DNA of 5,911 nucleotides from an uncultured Bacilli bacterium (lineage in GTDB: Bacteria > Bacillota_I > Bacilli_A > RF39 > UBA660): the NCBI GenBank assembly GCA_944364005.1, contig CALVVW010000067.1, positions 1-5,911 of the forward strand, written 5' to 3'. Below, in pieces: positions 1 to 5,779 of the stretch. A model generated the notes under the pieces. That model saw nothing but the letters and a program-made list of their open reading frames with translations, did no database searches and was not told the DNA's origin. Every line of letters starts with the position of its first letter. Position 1 is the stretch's first letter. The position numbers and the translations under genes are program-made.

Positions 1-73
1 GAGCCATTAAAAAGATTACTTTTGCTTTTCTTACTTTTTTATTTATCTTTCTTCTTTCTTCAATTATTCTCAT
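1..73 (-). CDS. 5' end of an unidentified gene, cut by the window edge
   Basis: An ATG at 73-71 is preceded by a strong ribosome site (GGAGGT at 83-78, 4 bases before the ATG) and by a near-consensus promoter. The frame stays open to the edge and gives 24 residues: MRIIEERRKINKKVRKAKV, then IFLMA. The start is very basic and then turns hydrophobic, as in a cytoplasmic N-terminus leading into a first membrane segment. In many Firmicutes the gene after rpsR encodes a membrane protein such as a DUF2232 protein or the GdpP phosphodiesterase, but this fragment is too short to assign. The rpsR terminator separates it from the ribosomal operon. The gene start is well supported by its signals; its identity is unknown. 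Confidence 0.7.
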   Translation of the reverse strand, partial: MRIIEERRKINKKVRKAKVIFLMA

Positions 74-99
74 TTTTACCTCCTGTATTCCTATTTCTT

Positions 100-128
100 A
101 TTATATAATACTTTCTGTTGTTTGTAAA
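100..128 (-). promoter_or_regulatory. sigma-A-type promoter for the gene starting at 73
   Basis: Read on the minus strand, a -35 box TTTACA (128-123, 5 of 6 to consensus) is followed by a 17-base spacer and a perfect -10 box TATAAT (105-100). Transcription would start near 93, giving a leader of about 20 bases that holds little more than the ribosome site. It lies just past the rpsR terminator, so the next gene is probably a separate transcription unit. Confidence 0.75.
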
Positions 129-129
129 A

Positions 130-158
130 TGAAAAAAGAGTTCACAAACGAACCCTTT
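130..158 (-). terminator. intrinsic terminator of the rpsF-ssb-rpsR operon
   Basis: On the minus strand AAAGGGTTC (158-150) pairs with GAACTCTTT (143-135). The 9-bp stem contains one G-T pair and closes a 6-base loop. A run of six T (137-132) follows and continues as C then ATTTT. The stem begins inside the rpsR stop codon (TAA at 159-157), so the coding end and the terminator share bases. Confidence 0.8.
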
Positions 159-372
159 ATCTAGTATAAGGCATTAATGCGATAGCTCTTGCTCTTTTAA
201 TTTGTGTTGATATATATCTTTGATGACGAGCACAGTTTCCAGTTACTCTTCTTGAAACAATTTTACCTTTTTCATTTACATATCTTTTTAATGTTTCAGG
301 ATTTTTATAGTCAACTGTTGCACCAGTACACATCATACATACTTTTTTCTTTCTGCGTCCAAATTCTGCCAT
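157..372 (-). CDS. rpsR: 30S ribosomal protein S18, zinc-binding form
   Basis: The 71-residue product is the normal length for S18, a small-subunit protein that pairs with S6 on the 16S rRNA platform. The conserved core is clear: KKKVC near the start, then [23 protein letters not shown] and the C-terminal [14 protein letters not shown]. Cys12, Cys15, Cys47 and His50 form a CxxC...CxxH set, the zinc-ribbon version known from many bacteria; B. subtilis S18 lacks it. The frame is open upstream to an ATG at 408, but the start at 372 is chosen because AGGAGG (385-380) lies 7 bases before it and the family begins near here. The longer start would overlap ssb and add 12 residues unlike S18. It is the last gene of the operon, 16 bases after ssb. 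Confidence 0.97.
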   Translation of the reverse strand: MAEFGRRKKKVCMMCTGATVDYKNPETLKRYVNEKGKIVSRRVTGNCARHQRYISTQIKRARAIALMPYTR

Positions 373-388
373 TTTTCTTCCTCCTTTT

Positions 389-892
389 TTAGAATGGTAA
401 TTCATCATCGCTTATTTCAATACTAGAACCGAAATCAGCGAAAGGATTGCTATCTACATCGGTTGTCTTTGGCTCTGTAGTAGCTCCAAAGTCATATGGT
501 GTAGGGCCTGCATTATTTGATTGAGCAGGTGCGCTTCCATTAGAATTAGCATTCATATTCATATTATTAGATGACCCTTTGGAACCTAAAAATTCAACAT
601 TGTCTGCGACTACTTCTGTTACATAACGTTTTTGACCATTTTGATCATCATAGCTTCTAGTTTGAATACGTCCATCGATTGCTACTTGACTACCTTGAGA
701 TAAGTAGTTTTTTACATTCTCTGCTTGTTTTCTCCAAACAACAATGTTAATGAAGTCTGCTTCTCTTTCCCCGTTAGCATTCGTAAAATTTCTATTTACT
801 GCTAATGAAAAAGTTGCAACAGCAGTATTACTTCCTGTATATCTTAATTCAGGGTCTCTAGTTAATCTTCCTATTAAAAATACTTTATTCAT
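389..892 (-). CDS. ssb: single-stranded DNA-binding protein SSB
   Basis: The 167-residue product coats single-stranded DNA in replication, recombination and repair, normally as a tetramer. Residues 1-103 form the OB fold: [19 protein letters not shown] at the start, then [10 protein letters not shown], the strand [14 protein letters not shown] with Trp53, and DGRIQTRSY. Residues 104-155 are a flexible linker rich in Asn, Ser, Gly and Pro. The end, ISDDELPF, is the acidic tip that docks partner proteins, in the DDxxPF form typical of the family. A ribosome site (GAGGT, 902-898) lies 5 bases before the start. It sits between rpsF and rpsR, 14 bases from the rpsF stop. This is a standard arrangement that links its expression to ribosomal proteins. 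Nothing suggests a phage or plasmid copy. Confidence 0.97.
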   Translation of the reverse strand: MNKVFLIGRLTRDPELRYTGSNTAVATFSLAVNRNFTNANGEREADFINIVVWRKQAENVKNYLSQGSQVAIDGRIQTRSYDDQNGQKRYVTEVVADNVEFLGSKGSSNNMNMNANSNGSAPAQSNNAGPTPYDFGATTEPKTTDVDSNPFADFGSSIEISDDELPF

Positions 893-906
893 ATTCTACC
901 TCTTTT

Positions 907-1194
907 TTAGTCTTCTACTTTTACGATTAAGTGACGAAGTAAGTTTTCATTAATTCTTACAACGCGGTCGAATTCAGCAACTGCTTCAGGTGTTGCTTCT
1001 ACTACGAATAAGTAATAATATCCTGTTTTAAATTTTTTGATTTCGTAAGCTAATTCTCTTGGTCCCATTGCCTTTTCTTCTAACATTTTAGCTTTTTGTT
1101 CTTCTAAAACCTTTTTAAGATTTTCTGCTGTCTTAGTAATTTCAGCTTCTTCCATATCTGGTCTTACGATGAACATAATTTCATACTTTCTCAT
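907..1194 (-). CDS. rpsF: 30S ribosomal protein S6
   Basis: The 95-residue product matches the usual bacterial S6 length. S6 forms a heterodimer with S18 and binds the 16S rRNA central domain. The ferredoxin-like fold is recognisable from MRKYEIMFIVRPDMEE, the helix ITKTAENLKKVLEEQ, the conserved GPRELAYEIKKFKTGYYYLF and the tail VVRINENLLRHLIVK. The start is secure: GGAGGTG (1207-1201) lies 6 bases before the ATG. It is the first gene of rpsF-ssb-rpsR, with its own strong promoter and a foldable leader. S6 together with S18 is known to repress this operon in several bacteria by binding the rpsF leader, so the distal gene rpsR probably takes part in control here too. Confidence 0.97.
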   Translation of the reverse strand: MRKYEIMFIVRPDMEEAEITKTAENLKKVLEEQKAKMLEEKAMGPRELAYEIKKFKTGYYYLFVVEATPEAVAEFDRVVRINENLLRHLIVKVED

Positions 1195-1200
1195 TTATTA

Positions 1201-1254
1201 CACCTCCTTTTGGACTTATGGCTACTCATGTAGCAAGGAGTATTTAAAATACTC
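1201..1254 (-). promoter_or_regulatory. rpsF mRNA leader with two exclusive folds (candidate S6:S18 autoregulatory site)
   Basis: Fold A: GAGTATTTTAAATACTC (1254-1238) is a perfect inverted repeat at about the first transcribed base. Fold B: CTCCTT (1240-1235) pairs with AAGGAG (1209-1204), the core of the rpsF ribosome site. It stacks directly on a 5-bp hairpin GCTAC-ATGA-GTAGC (1234-1221) and leaves an 11-base bulge (1220-1210) on the 3' side. Both folds use 1240-1238, so they compete: A leaves the ribosome site open and B hides it. A stem-bulge-stem with repression by S6:S18 is the published design of rpsF leaders. I see no exact CCG in the bulge (it reads GTCCAA), which weakens the match. 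The pairings are seen directly; the function is inferred. Confidence 0.5.
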
Positions 1255-1260
1255 GTTAGT

Positions 1261-1289
1261 ATTATAGCAATAATTCTTTTATTTGTCTA
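1261..1289 (-). promoter_or_regulatory. extended -10 promoter of the rpsF-ssb-rpsR operon
   Basis: On the minus strand TAGACA (1289-1284, 5 of 6 to the -35 consensus), a 17-base spacer and TATAAT (1266-1261) form a near-ideal sigma-A promoter. TGC before the -10 box makes it an extended -10. Transcription should start near 1254. The -35 box begins 4 bases after the ligase stop at 1293, and no terminator lies between them, so readthrough from the acyltransferase-ligase operon into rpsF is possible. Confidence 0.85.
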
Positions 1290-1292
1290 GGG

Positions 1293-2558
1293 TTAGTTTG
1301 ATATTTTTAGCTTTCTCAAATCTCTTACTCGTATAATTTTACCTGGATACGGTTTTATTGTTTTATTATCTACGATATTGATTTGACTAGTAATTCCAAA
1401 TTTGTTTTTAAACTCTTGTTCTACCTTTAATTTATAACATGTTATTTTTTCTTTAGGAACATTTATTAAATCTTCTTTATACTCAATATTAATTGTTAAG
1501 ATATCTTTATACTCTTCTTTTGATATAACAATTTCATATTGATGATTAAAATAAGGATACATAAAAAGAAAATCTTCTATTTGACTTACAAATATTTTTA
1601 CACCTTTTACTTTTAACATATCATCTGTTCTTCCTAAGAATTTTACTATTCTTGGACTTGTTGAACCACATGTGCATTTCTCTTTACTTACTTTTACTAA
1701 ATCACTTGTTGCATACCTTATTATTGGAAAACATTCATTATAAATCGTTGTTACTACTAATTCTCCTATCTCATTTTCTGTAGGTAATTTGGTTATTGGA
1801 TCTATTAATTCAAAATAATAATTTGGATTTAGATGCATTCCATTTTCGTAAATACATTCCATTCCTAAACCAGGTCCTAATGTTTCTGTCATTCCATAAT
1901 CTTGTGTTACATTAACATTTTCTCCCCAGGACTCTTTTATCTTTTTTCGCATCGTCTCTGTTAATAATTCACTACCTACTCTAATAATTCTAATCGGAAG
2001 CTTTTTCACGTCTATTTTTAATTCTTTGGCTTTTTCATATAGATGCATTATATGTGATGGACTAGATAGTAATACGGTAGCTTGTAGTTTTTGCATATAA
2101 AATAATTGCATCTCTGTTGACATTGTACCTGTAGGGATTATTTTACATCCTAAATCTTTTAATCCTTCATAAAAACTAAATCCACCTGTAAACATTCCAA
2201 ATCCATAACATATCTCTACTGTATCTTCTGATGTAATACCTGCTTTTTTAGCATCTGCTTTAATGATTTCTTTTCTAAACTCTATATCTTTTTCTGTTAA
2301 TCCTACAATTAATGGTTTTCCTGTCGTTCCACTTGAGGAATGATACATCTTTATTTTTGATGGTGGAACACAATTCCAACCATTTGGATAGTCCTTTAGT
2401 AAATCTTGTTTGGTTGTTAAAGGTAGCTTTTTAATATCTTCCCAGGAATTGATATCTTCTGGTGTAATGTCTTGCTCTTGCATCTTTTCCTTATATATTT
2501 TATTTTTGTGATATACTCTATTTAATTCTTTTTTAAAATCTTTGAATTTGTTATCCAT
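1293..2558 (-). CDS. adenylate-forming acyl-CoA ligase, phenylacetate-CoA ligase (PaaK) family
   Basis: The 421-residue product is close to PaaK length (about 430-440). The family activates a carboxylic acid with ATP to an acyl-AMP and passes it to CoA. Visible motifs are LPLTTKQDL near 46-53, the phosphate loop SSSGTTGKP at 74-82, YGFGMFTGG near 118-126, YGMTE at 221-225, RYATSDL at 281-287, CTCG at 295-298 and GRTDDMLKVKG at 309-319. Lys407 in YPGKIIRV fits the C-terminal catalytic lysine. All core residues are present, so it is probably active. The acid cannot be read from sequence: phenylacetate itself is unproven, and relatives act on other aryl acids or sit in surface polysaccharide loci (CapK-like). 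The start at 2558 overlaps the acyltransferase stop by 8 bases and has a strong ribosome site, pointing to a shared pathway. No phenylacetate degradation genes are nearby. Confidence 0.88.
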   Translation of the reverse strand: MDNKFKDFKKELNRVYHKNKIYKEKMQEQDITPEDINSWEDIKKLPLTTKQDLLKDYPNGWNCVPPSKIKMYHSSSGTTGKPLIVGLTEKDIEFRKEIIKADAKKAGITSEDTVEICYGFGMFTGGFSFYEGLKDLGCKIIPTGTMSTEMQLFYMQKLQATVLLSSPSHIMHLYEKAKELKIDVKKLPIRIIRVGSELLTETMRKKIKESWGENVNVTQDYGMTETLGPGLGMECIYENGMHLNPNYYFELIDPITKLPTENEIGELVVTTIYNECFPIIRYATSDLVKVSKEKCTCGSTSPRIVKFLGRTDDMLKVKGVKIFVSQIEDFLFMYPYFNHQYEIVISKEEYKDILTINIEYKEDLINVPKEKITCYKLKVEQEFKNKFGITSQINIVDNKTIKPYPGKIIRVRDLRKLKISN

Positions 2559-2570
2559 GTATTACCTCCA
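2551..2570 (-). promoter_or_regulatory. translational coupling junction between acyltransferase and ligase
   Basis: The ligase ribosome site GGAGGT (2569-2564) lies within the last codons of the acyltransferase, where it encodes Glu-Val. It sits 5 bases before the ligase ATG at 2558-2556. The acyltransferase TAA is at 2553-2551, so the two frames share ATGGATAA. Ribosomes ending the first gene are well placed to start the second, which would keep the two proteins in step. Confidence 0.85.
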
Positions 2571-3528
2571 ATTTATATTTTTTATAGTTTTTTACTTTAT
2601 TTATTATTCTTGTCACTATAATTGTAAGAATAAATGCACATAAAAATAAAAGTAATGTTCCTACTATTGTATTATCTAGTAAGATTTTCTCGGTTACAAA
2701 AGTCTTTAAAATCATGCCCTGAGTTAAATAAATATACAATGTATTTCTCCCTAATGTTGTTAATATAGTTTCTTGCTTAGGAACTAAGTTTAAAAATGCC
2801 ATACTAACAATTATACTTACTATATAAAATAGTAGACGCTGTCCACAGGCTAATATTATGTTTACATTATCTATATCAAAGTAACTGTACTTTCCTTTTA
2901 AAATTTTAATAGATAAAATACTATTATACTTTAGAATGACTATTAATATTATTATTGATAAGATGATAGTTACTATTTTTACTTGTTTGCTTTTTATTTT
3001 CGATAATAGATTTAAGTCTTTAGCATAATATCCTATGACATAAAATGGGAAAAATACAAAAGTTCTTGATAGTGATAGCGTTGCGCTTATTATGGGAATA
3101 AATCCTACTACTAATCCTATTATTATTGATATTGGAATGATTATTTTATAATTTACTTTTTCTAATATCCATTCTGACATATTATAAAAAATCATTGTAA
3201 TTAAAAACCATAGTGTATATCTTGGTATTAGATAATTTAGATTAAAATCTATGATTTGTAAAACAAAAGCATAATATATTGTTATTAAAGTTTGCCATAA
3301 TAGGTATATTTTTAATAAATTTAATATTCGTTTCGTTTTAGGTGTTTTACTCTTAGATTGAAAATAAGCCGATATAAAAAAGAAACATTGTAACATAAAA
3401 AGTGCTGCAAATTTAAAAAAATCATCACTATAGTTATAATATTTTGAACATAGACTTAATACATGTGCTAATATTATGAATATAATTAATATTCCTTTTG
3501 TATTATCAAAATAGGCTATTCTTTTCAT
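2551..3528 (-). CDS. membrane acyltransferase, acyltransferase-3 family (fucose 4-O-acetylase/NolL-like)
   Basis: This 325-residue protein is almost wholly hydrophobic, with about ten likely membrane segments. The family moves acyl groups, often acetyl from acyl-CoA, onto sugars or lipids of the envelope. Its hallmarks are visible: YFDNTKGILIIFIILAH at the start with His22 in the catalytic position, FFFISAYF at 49-56 (family SGYF), LWFL at 106-109, SRTFVFFPFYVIGYY at 154-168 and LGRNTLYIYLTQG at 259-271. The last motif usually ends in LLHG, so a conserved His is Gln270 here. The R-FFP--GYY stretch recalls COG3594. A ribosome site AAGGAGG (3539-3533) sets the start. The gene is very AT-rich: one line, 2581-2640, holds 11 G/C of 60. 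It is the first gene of a two-gene operon with the ligase; I see no convincing promoter in 3529-3604. The acceptor is unknown. Confidence 0.85.
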   Translation of the reverse strand: MKRIAYFDNTKGILIIFIILAHVLSLCSKYYNYSDDFFKFAALFMLQCFFFISAYFQSKSKTPKTKRILNLLKIYLLWQTLITIYYAFVLQIIDFNLNYLIPRYTLWFLITMIFYNMSEWILEKVNYKIIIPISIIIGLVVGFIPIISATLSLSRTFVFFPFYVIGYYAKDLNLLSKIKSKQVKIVTIILSIIILIVILKYNSILSIKILKGKYSYFDIDNVNIILACGQRLLFYIVSIIVSMAFLNLVPKQETILTTLGRNTLYIYLTQGMILKTFVTEKILLDNTIVGTLLLFLCAFILTIIVTRIINKVKNYKKYKLEVIHG

Positions 3529-3604
3529 GGATGCCTCCTTTGTTTCATTCTATGTATGTTTTGTTAAAATATCGTGAATTTTATGTTAGAAATTTGTGAA
3601 ATTT

Positions 3605-3636
3605 AAAAAGTGAGTTACAAGCTTGTTACTCACTTT
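3605..3636 (-). terminator. intrinsic terminator after the PgeF-like gene
   Basis: On the minus strand AAAGTGAGT (3636-3628) pairs with ACTCACTTT (3615-3607). One A-A mismatch and an inner ACA/TGT pairing around AGCT complete a long hairpin, followed by T-rich sequence to 3605. The stem begins inside the last codons (GAAAGTGAGTAA), as at the rpsR terminator. The rest of the gap (3604-3529) holds the acyltransferase ribosome site. I found no good -35/-10 pair there: the best -10-like words (TAAAAT, TAGAAT) lack a matching -35 box. Confidence 0.8.
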
Positions 3637-4429
3637 CTATTTCTTGATAGAGGCAGCCTACAAAGTTTTGCCCTATCTCACAACTTGGATTTTTTACTTC
3701 TTCTGTATGAGAATAATAATCTTTATCACGATATGTGTCAATAGGGCTTATCGTTATATGACTATTTATTATTCCTTCACTATTTAGTTGTTGTATTATA
3801 GCGTTTGGTAAGTCTATATAAAATATATTGGCTTTTTCTAGAATACTATTTTTCCAAATTTCTTTTTTGGTCGCCCAGGTAGGATATCTGTCATATTGAT
3901 AGCTATCTTTTTTAATACAACTTCCTATATAAACATAAATATCTTCTACGTTACTATTGCACTCTTTTTTTAGTGCTTTTATTGTCCATTTCGGTACATC
4001 TCTATTAATCTGACTTGATCCACAATGTGATACTGCAACGATTTGATTTTTTCTATCTTCAACAATAATTACTGGACAATCGGCCATTCTGTGTCCAATT
4101 GCGATATTAGGAAACTTTGTATCTATTAGTAAAATATCACAAATTATTTCTTCATCCCAGTAGTCTTCTTTCTTAAGATAATCTTCTGTTATTCTTACAT
4201 ATTTTCCATCAGGGTAGTCTTCTTTAAATTCTACATCTTTTTGTTTTGGTTGGAGAATATGATTGCCATTAAAATTATACTTCTTTCCTATTTTATCTTT
4301 TACTGTTTTTAAAGATCTTTTTCGATTTTCTTCGCTATACGTTGCAGGATAAAATTTTTTAGCAAGAGACATACATCCTTCTTTTCTATTTGTTTCAAAA
4401 ATAATTAATTTGTATTTTTTATGTTTCAT
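3626..4429 (-). CDS. divergent laccase-domain (PgeF/YfiH-like) protein
   Basis: The 267-residue product has the length and layout of the YfiH/PgeF family, cytoplasmic zinc enzymes tied to peptidoglycan precursor editing (PgeF) and, in human FAMIN, to purine metabolism. Matching points are FETNRKEGCMS at 11-21 (family FxTRxGGxS), ENR at 34-36, RMADCPVIIVED at 115-125 with Asp117-Cys118, VAVSHCG at 131-137 with His135, YIGSCI at 167-172 and DTYRDKDYYS at 231-240 (family CTxxDPxxFFSYR). Several hallmarks are changed. The QVHG histidine has no clear match (QKDV stands there), HAGWRG reads HCGSSQ, and the final SYRR reads SHTE. Zinc binding or chemistry may therefore differ. The longer start is kept because residues 11-19 match the family. 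A shorter start at 4372 has a better ribosome site (AAGGA) but loses this motif. It may be cotranscribed with ychF. Confidence 0.75.
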   Translation of the reverse strand: MKHKKYKLIIFETNRKEGCMSLAKKFYPATYSEENRKRSLKTVKDKIGKKYNFNGNHILQPKQKDVEFKEDYPDGKYVRITEDYLKKEDYWDEEIICDILLIDTKFPNIAIGHRMADCPVIIVEDRKNQIVAVSHCGSSQINRDVPKWTIKALKKECNSNVEDIYVYIGSCIKKDSYQYDRYPTWATKKEIWKNSILEKANIFYIDLPNAIIQQLNSEGIINSHITISPIDTYRDKDYYSHTEEVKNPSCEIGQNFVGCLYQEIESE

Positions 4430-4451
4430 TTATTGCCATGTTCCCTCTTCT

Positions 4452-4457
4452 ATTATA
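4452..4457 (-). promoter_or_regulatory. possible -10 box before the PgeF-like gene
   Basis: A perfect TATAAT lies in the 46-base gap after ychF, but I see no acceptable -35 box 16-18 bases upstream and no TG extension. A start here would leave a leader of only about 16 bases. It may be chance in AT-rich DNA, with the gene read from ychF instead. Confidence 0.25.
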
Positions 4458-4475
4458 TAAATTTTGATATTTATC

Positions 4476-5576
4476 TTAGACATTAAATCTAAAATGACAT
4501 ATGTCTCCATCTTGCATGATATAGTCTTTTCCTTCTAATCTAGCACGTCCAGCTTCTTTTACTTTTAATTCACTTCCGTATTTTATTAAATCATCATAAG
4601 AGATTACTTCAGCACGAATAAATCCTTTTTCAAAATCTGTATGAATAATTCCTGCACATTGTTTTGCATTCATTCCTTTTTTAAAGGTCCAAGCTCTTAC
4701 TTCGTCTTTTCCTACTGTAAAATAAGTTGCTAGTCCTAGAATGTCATATGTTGCTTGAATTAACCTGTCTAATCCTGATTCTTCTAGTCCTAAAGCTTCT
4801 AGCATTTCTTGCTTTTCTTCCTTTGTTAATTCACTTAGGTCTTCTTCTACTTTAGCACATAGGCTTACTACTTCTGCATTTTCTTTAGCAGCGTATTCTT
4901 TTACCTGTTGTACATATTCATTATCAGGATTTCCTAATTCACTTTCTTTAATGTTTGCTAAATAGATGATTGGTTTTATTGTTAAAAAGCTATATGACTT
5001 TAATAATTTTTTTTCATCTTCTGTAAAGTCTACTTGTCTTAATGCTTTGTTTTCTTCTAAGGCTTTCTTGGCTTTTTCTAAAGCTTCTACTTCTGTTATA
5101 TCATCTTTATTTTTAGTTGTTCTTGCTTTTTTAGCAACTCTTTCTAATCTATTGTTTATTACATCTAAATCTGCAATTGCTAGTTCCAAGTTAATTGTTT
5201 CTATATCTCGTATCGGATCAATATTTCCATCTACATGGATTATTTTTCCATCATCAAAGCAACGCACTACTTCTACGATGGCATCAACTTCTCTAATGTG
5301 TGATAAAAACTTGTTTCCTAGTCCTTCTCCTTGGGATGCACCTTTTACTAGTCCTGCGATATCTGTAAATTCGTATGCTGTTGGGATAAATCTATCTGGT
5401 TCATACATACTTTTTAATTTATCCATTCTAGCATCTGGTACTGTTACAACTCCTACATTAGGTTCAATTGTTGCAAATGGATAATTTTCTGCTAATATTT
5501 TTTGATTTGTAATGGCATTAAAAAGTGTTGATTTTCCTACATTAGGTAATCCTACTATTCCTGCTGTTAAACTCAT
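4476..5576 (-). CDS. ychF: redox/translation-associated OBG-family ATPase YchF
   Basis: The 366-residue product is full length for YchF (Ola1), a universally conserved P-loop protein that prefers ATP over GTP, associates with ribosomes and is linked to stress responses. Visible parts are the P-loop GLPNVGKST (9-17), NYPFATIEPNVG (31-42), the Walker B/G3 motif FTDIAGLVKGAS (70-81) and GEGLGNKFLSHIREVDA (83-99). The altered G4 site NIKE (208-211) replaces NKxD, which in this family underlies ATP preference. A helical domain spans about 130-200 and a C-terminal TGS domain about 280-363, with YFTVGKDEVRAWTF and GDICHFRFNV. The start has GAGGT (5588-5584) 7 bases before it. No key residue is missing. 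In B. subtilis ychF directly precedes rpsF; here three genes intervene. Confidence 0.97.
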   Translation of the reverse strand: MSLTAGIVGLPNVGKSTLFNAITNQKILAENYPFATIEPNVGVVTVPDARMDKLKSMYEPDRFIPTAYEFTDIAGLVKGASQGEGLGNKFLSHIREVDAIVEVVRCFDDGKIIHVDGNIDPIRDIETINLELAIADLDVINNRLERVAKKARTTKNKDDITEVEALEKAKKALEENKALRQVDFTEDEKKLLKSYSFLTIKPIIYLANIKESELGNPDNEYVQQVKEYAAKENAEVVSLCAKVEEDLSELTKEEKQEMLEALGLEESGLDRLIQATYDILGLATYFTVGKDEVRAWTFKKGMNAKQCAGIIHTDFEKGFIRAEVISYDDLIKYGSELKVKEAGRARLEGKDYIMQDGDICHFRFNV

Positions 5577-5600
5577 AATATCTACCTCTTTTCTTTCCTT

Positions 5601-5630
5601 ATTATAGCATATTAAATTCGTTTTTGTCTC
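5601..5630 (-). promoter_or_regulatory. proximal ychF promoter (extended -10)
   Basis: On the minus strand GAGACA (5630-5625, 4 of 6), an 18-base spacer and a perfect TATAAT (5606-5601) preceded by TGC form an extended -10 promoter. Transcription would start near 5594, just ahead of the ychF ribosome site. The -10 region TGCTATAATA is identical to that of the rpsF promoter, and both -35 regions contain AGACAAA. Confidence 0.7.
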
Positions 5631-5779
5631 CTATGGACATTAGAAATCTCGTATATAGTAATTTTTCTTTTAATACTTTTTGTTATTGAGTATAGAGGTA
5701 ATAAAGTTCTTTAAAATATATTTTATTTTGTAATTTGTTCATATATTTATTACTTTTTTACCTTATTTTCTCGTTTCTT
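5631..5779 (-). other. AT-rich gene-free stretch between the two ychF promoters
   Basis: This is part of the 335-base gap upstream of ychF. It is extremely AT-rich and contains the 12-base palindrome AAAATATATTTT (5713-5724). I see no riboswitch-like conserved core, no tRNA and no credible gene. The only small reading frame (5742-5683, 19 residues) lacks a proper ribosome site. If the distal promoter is used, it would be an untranslated leader of about 200 bases. Confidence 0.5.

Noticed and set aside
204..392. 62-residue plus-strand frame opposite rpsR
   Set aside because: It is Phe/Leu-rich and arises from the complement of Lys-rich S18 codons, with no ribosome site.
373..408. Longer start for rpsR at 408
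   Set aside because: It would overlap ssb and add residues unlike S18. The start at 372 has a perfect AGGAGG at the right distance.
744..953. 69-residue plus-strand frame opposite ssb and rpsF
   Set aside because: It is antisense to two certain genes, spans their junction and has no recognisable family.
1191..1229. 12-codon upstream frame whose TGA overlaps the rpsF start
   Set aside because: No ribosome site precedes its ATG, which lies in a hairpin loop. The overlap is probably chance.
3529..3604. Promoter for the acyltransferase-ligase operon
   Set aside because: No -35/-10 pair with 16-18 spacing passed. TTCACA at 3600-3595 lacks a -10 box, and TAGAAT at 3552-3547 is too close to the ribosome site.
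4370..4372. Shorter start for the PgeF-like protein
   Set aside because: It has a slightly better ribosome site but would remove residues 11-19, which match the family's N-terminal FxTRxGGxS motif.
4966..5484. 172-residue plus-strand reading frame opposite ychF
   Set aside because: It is a shadow of ychF on the other strand: low-complexity Ser/Leu-rich translation, no recognisable domain, and fully inside a certain gene.
5713..5724. AAAATATATTTT palindrome as an operator
   Set aside because: A pure A/T palindrome is expected by chance in this composition.
5683..5742. 19-residue frame (starting MNKLQNKIYFKELYYLYTQ) in the ychF leader
   Set aside because: The nearest GG-rich stretch is too far from the ATG for a ribosome site, and such short frames are expected by chance in AT-rich DNA.
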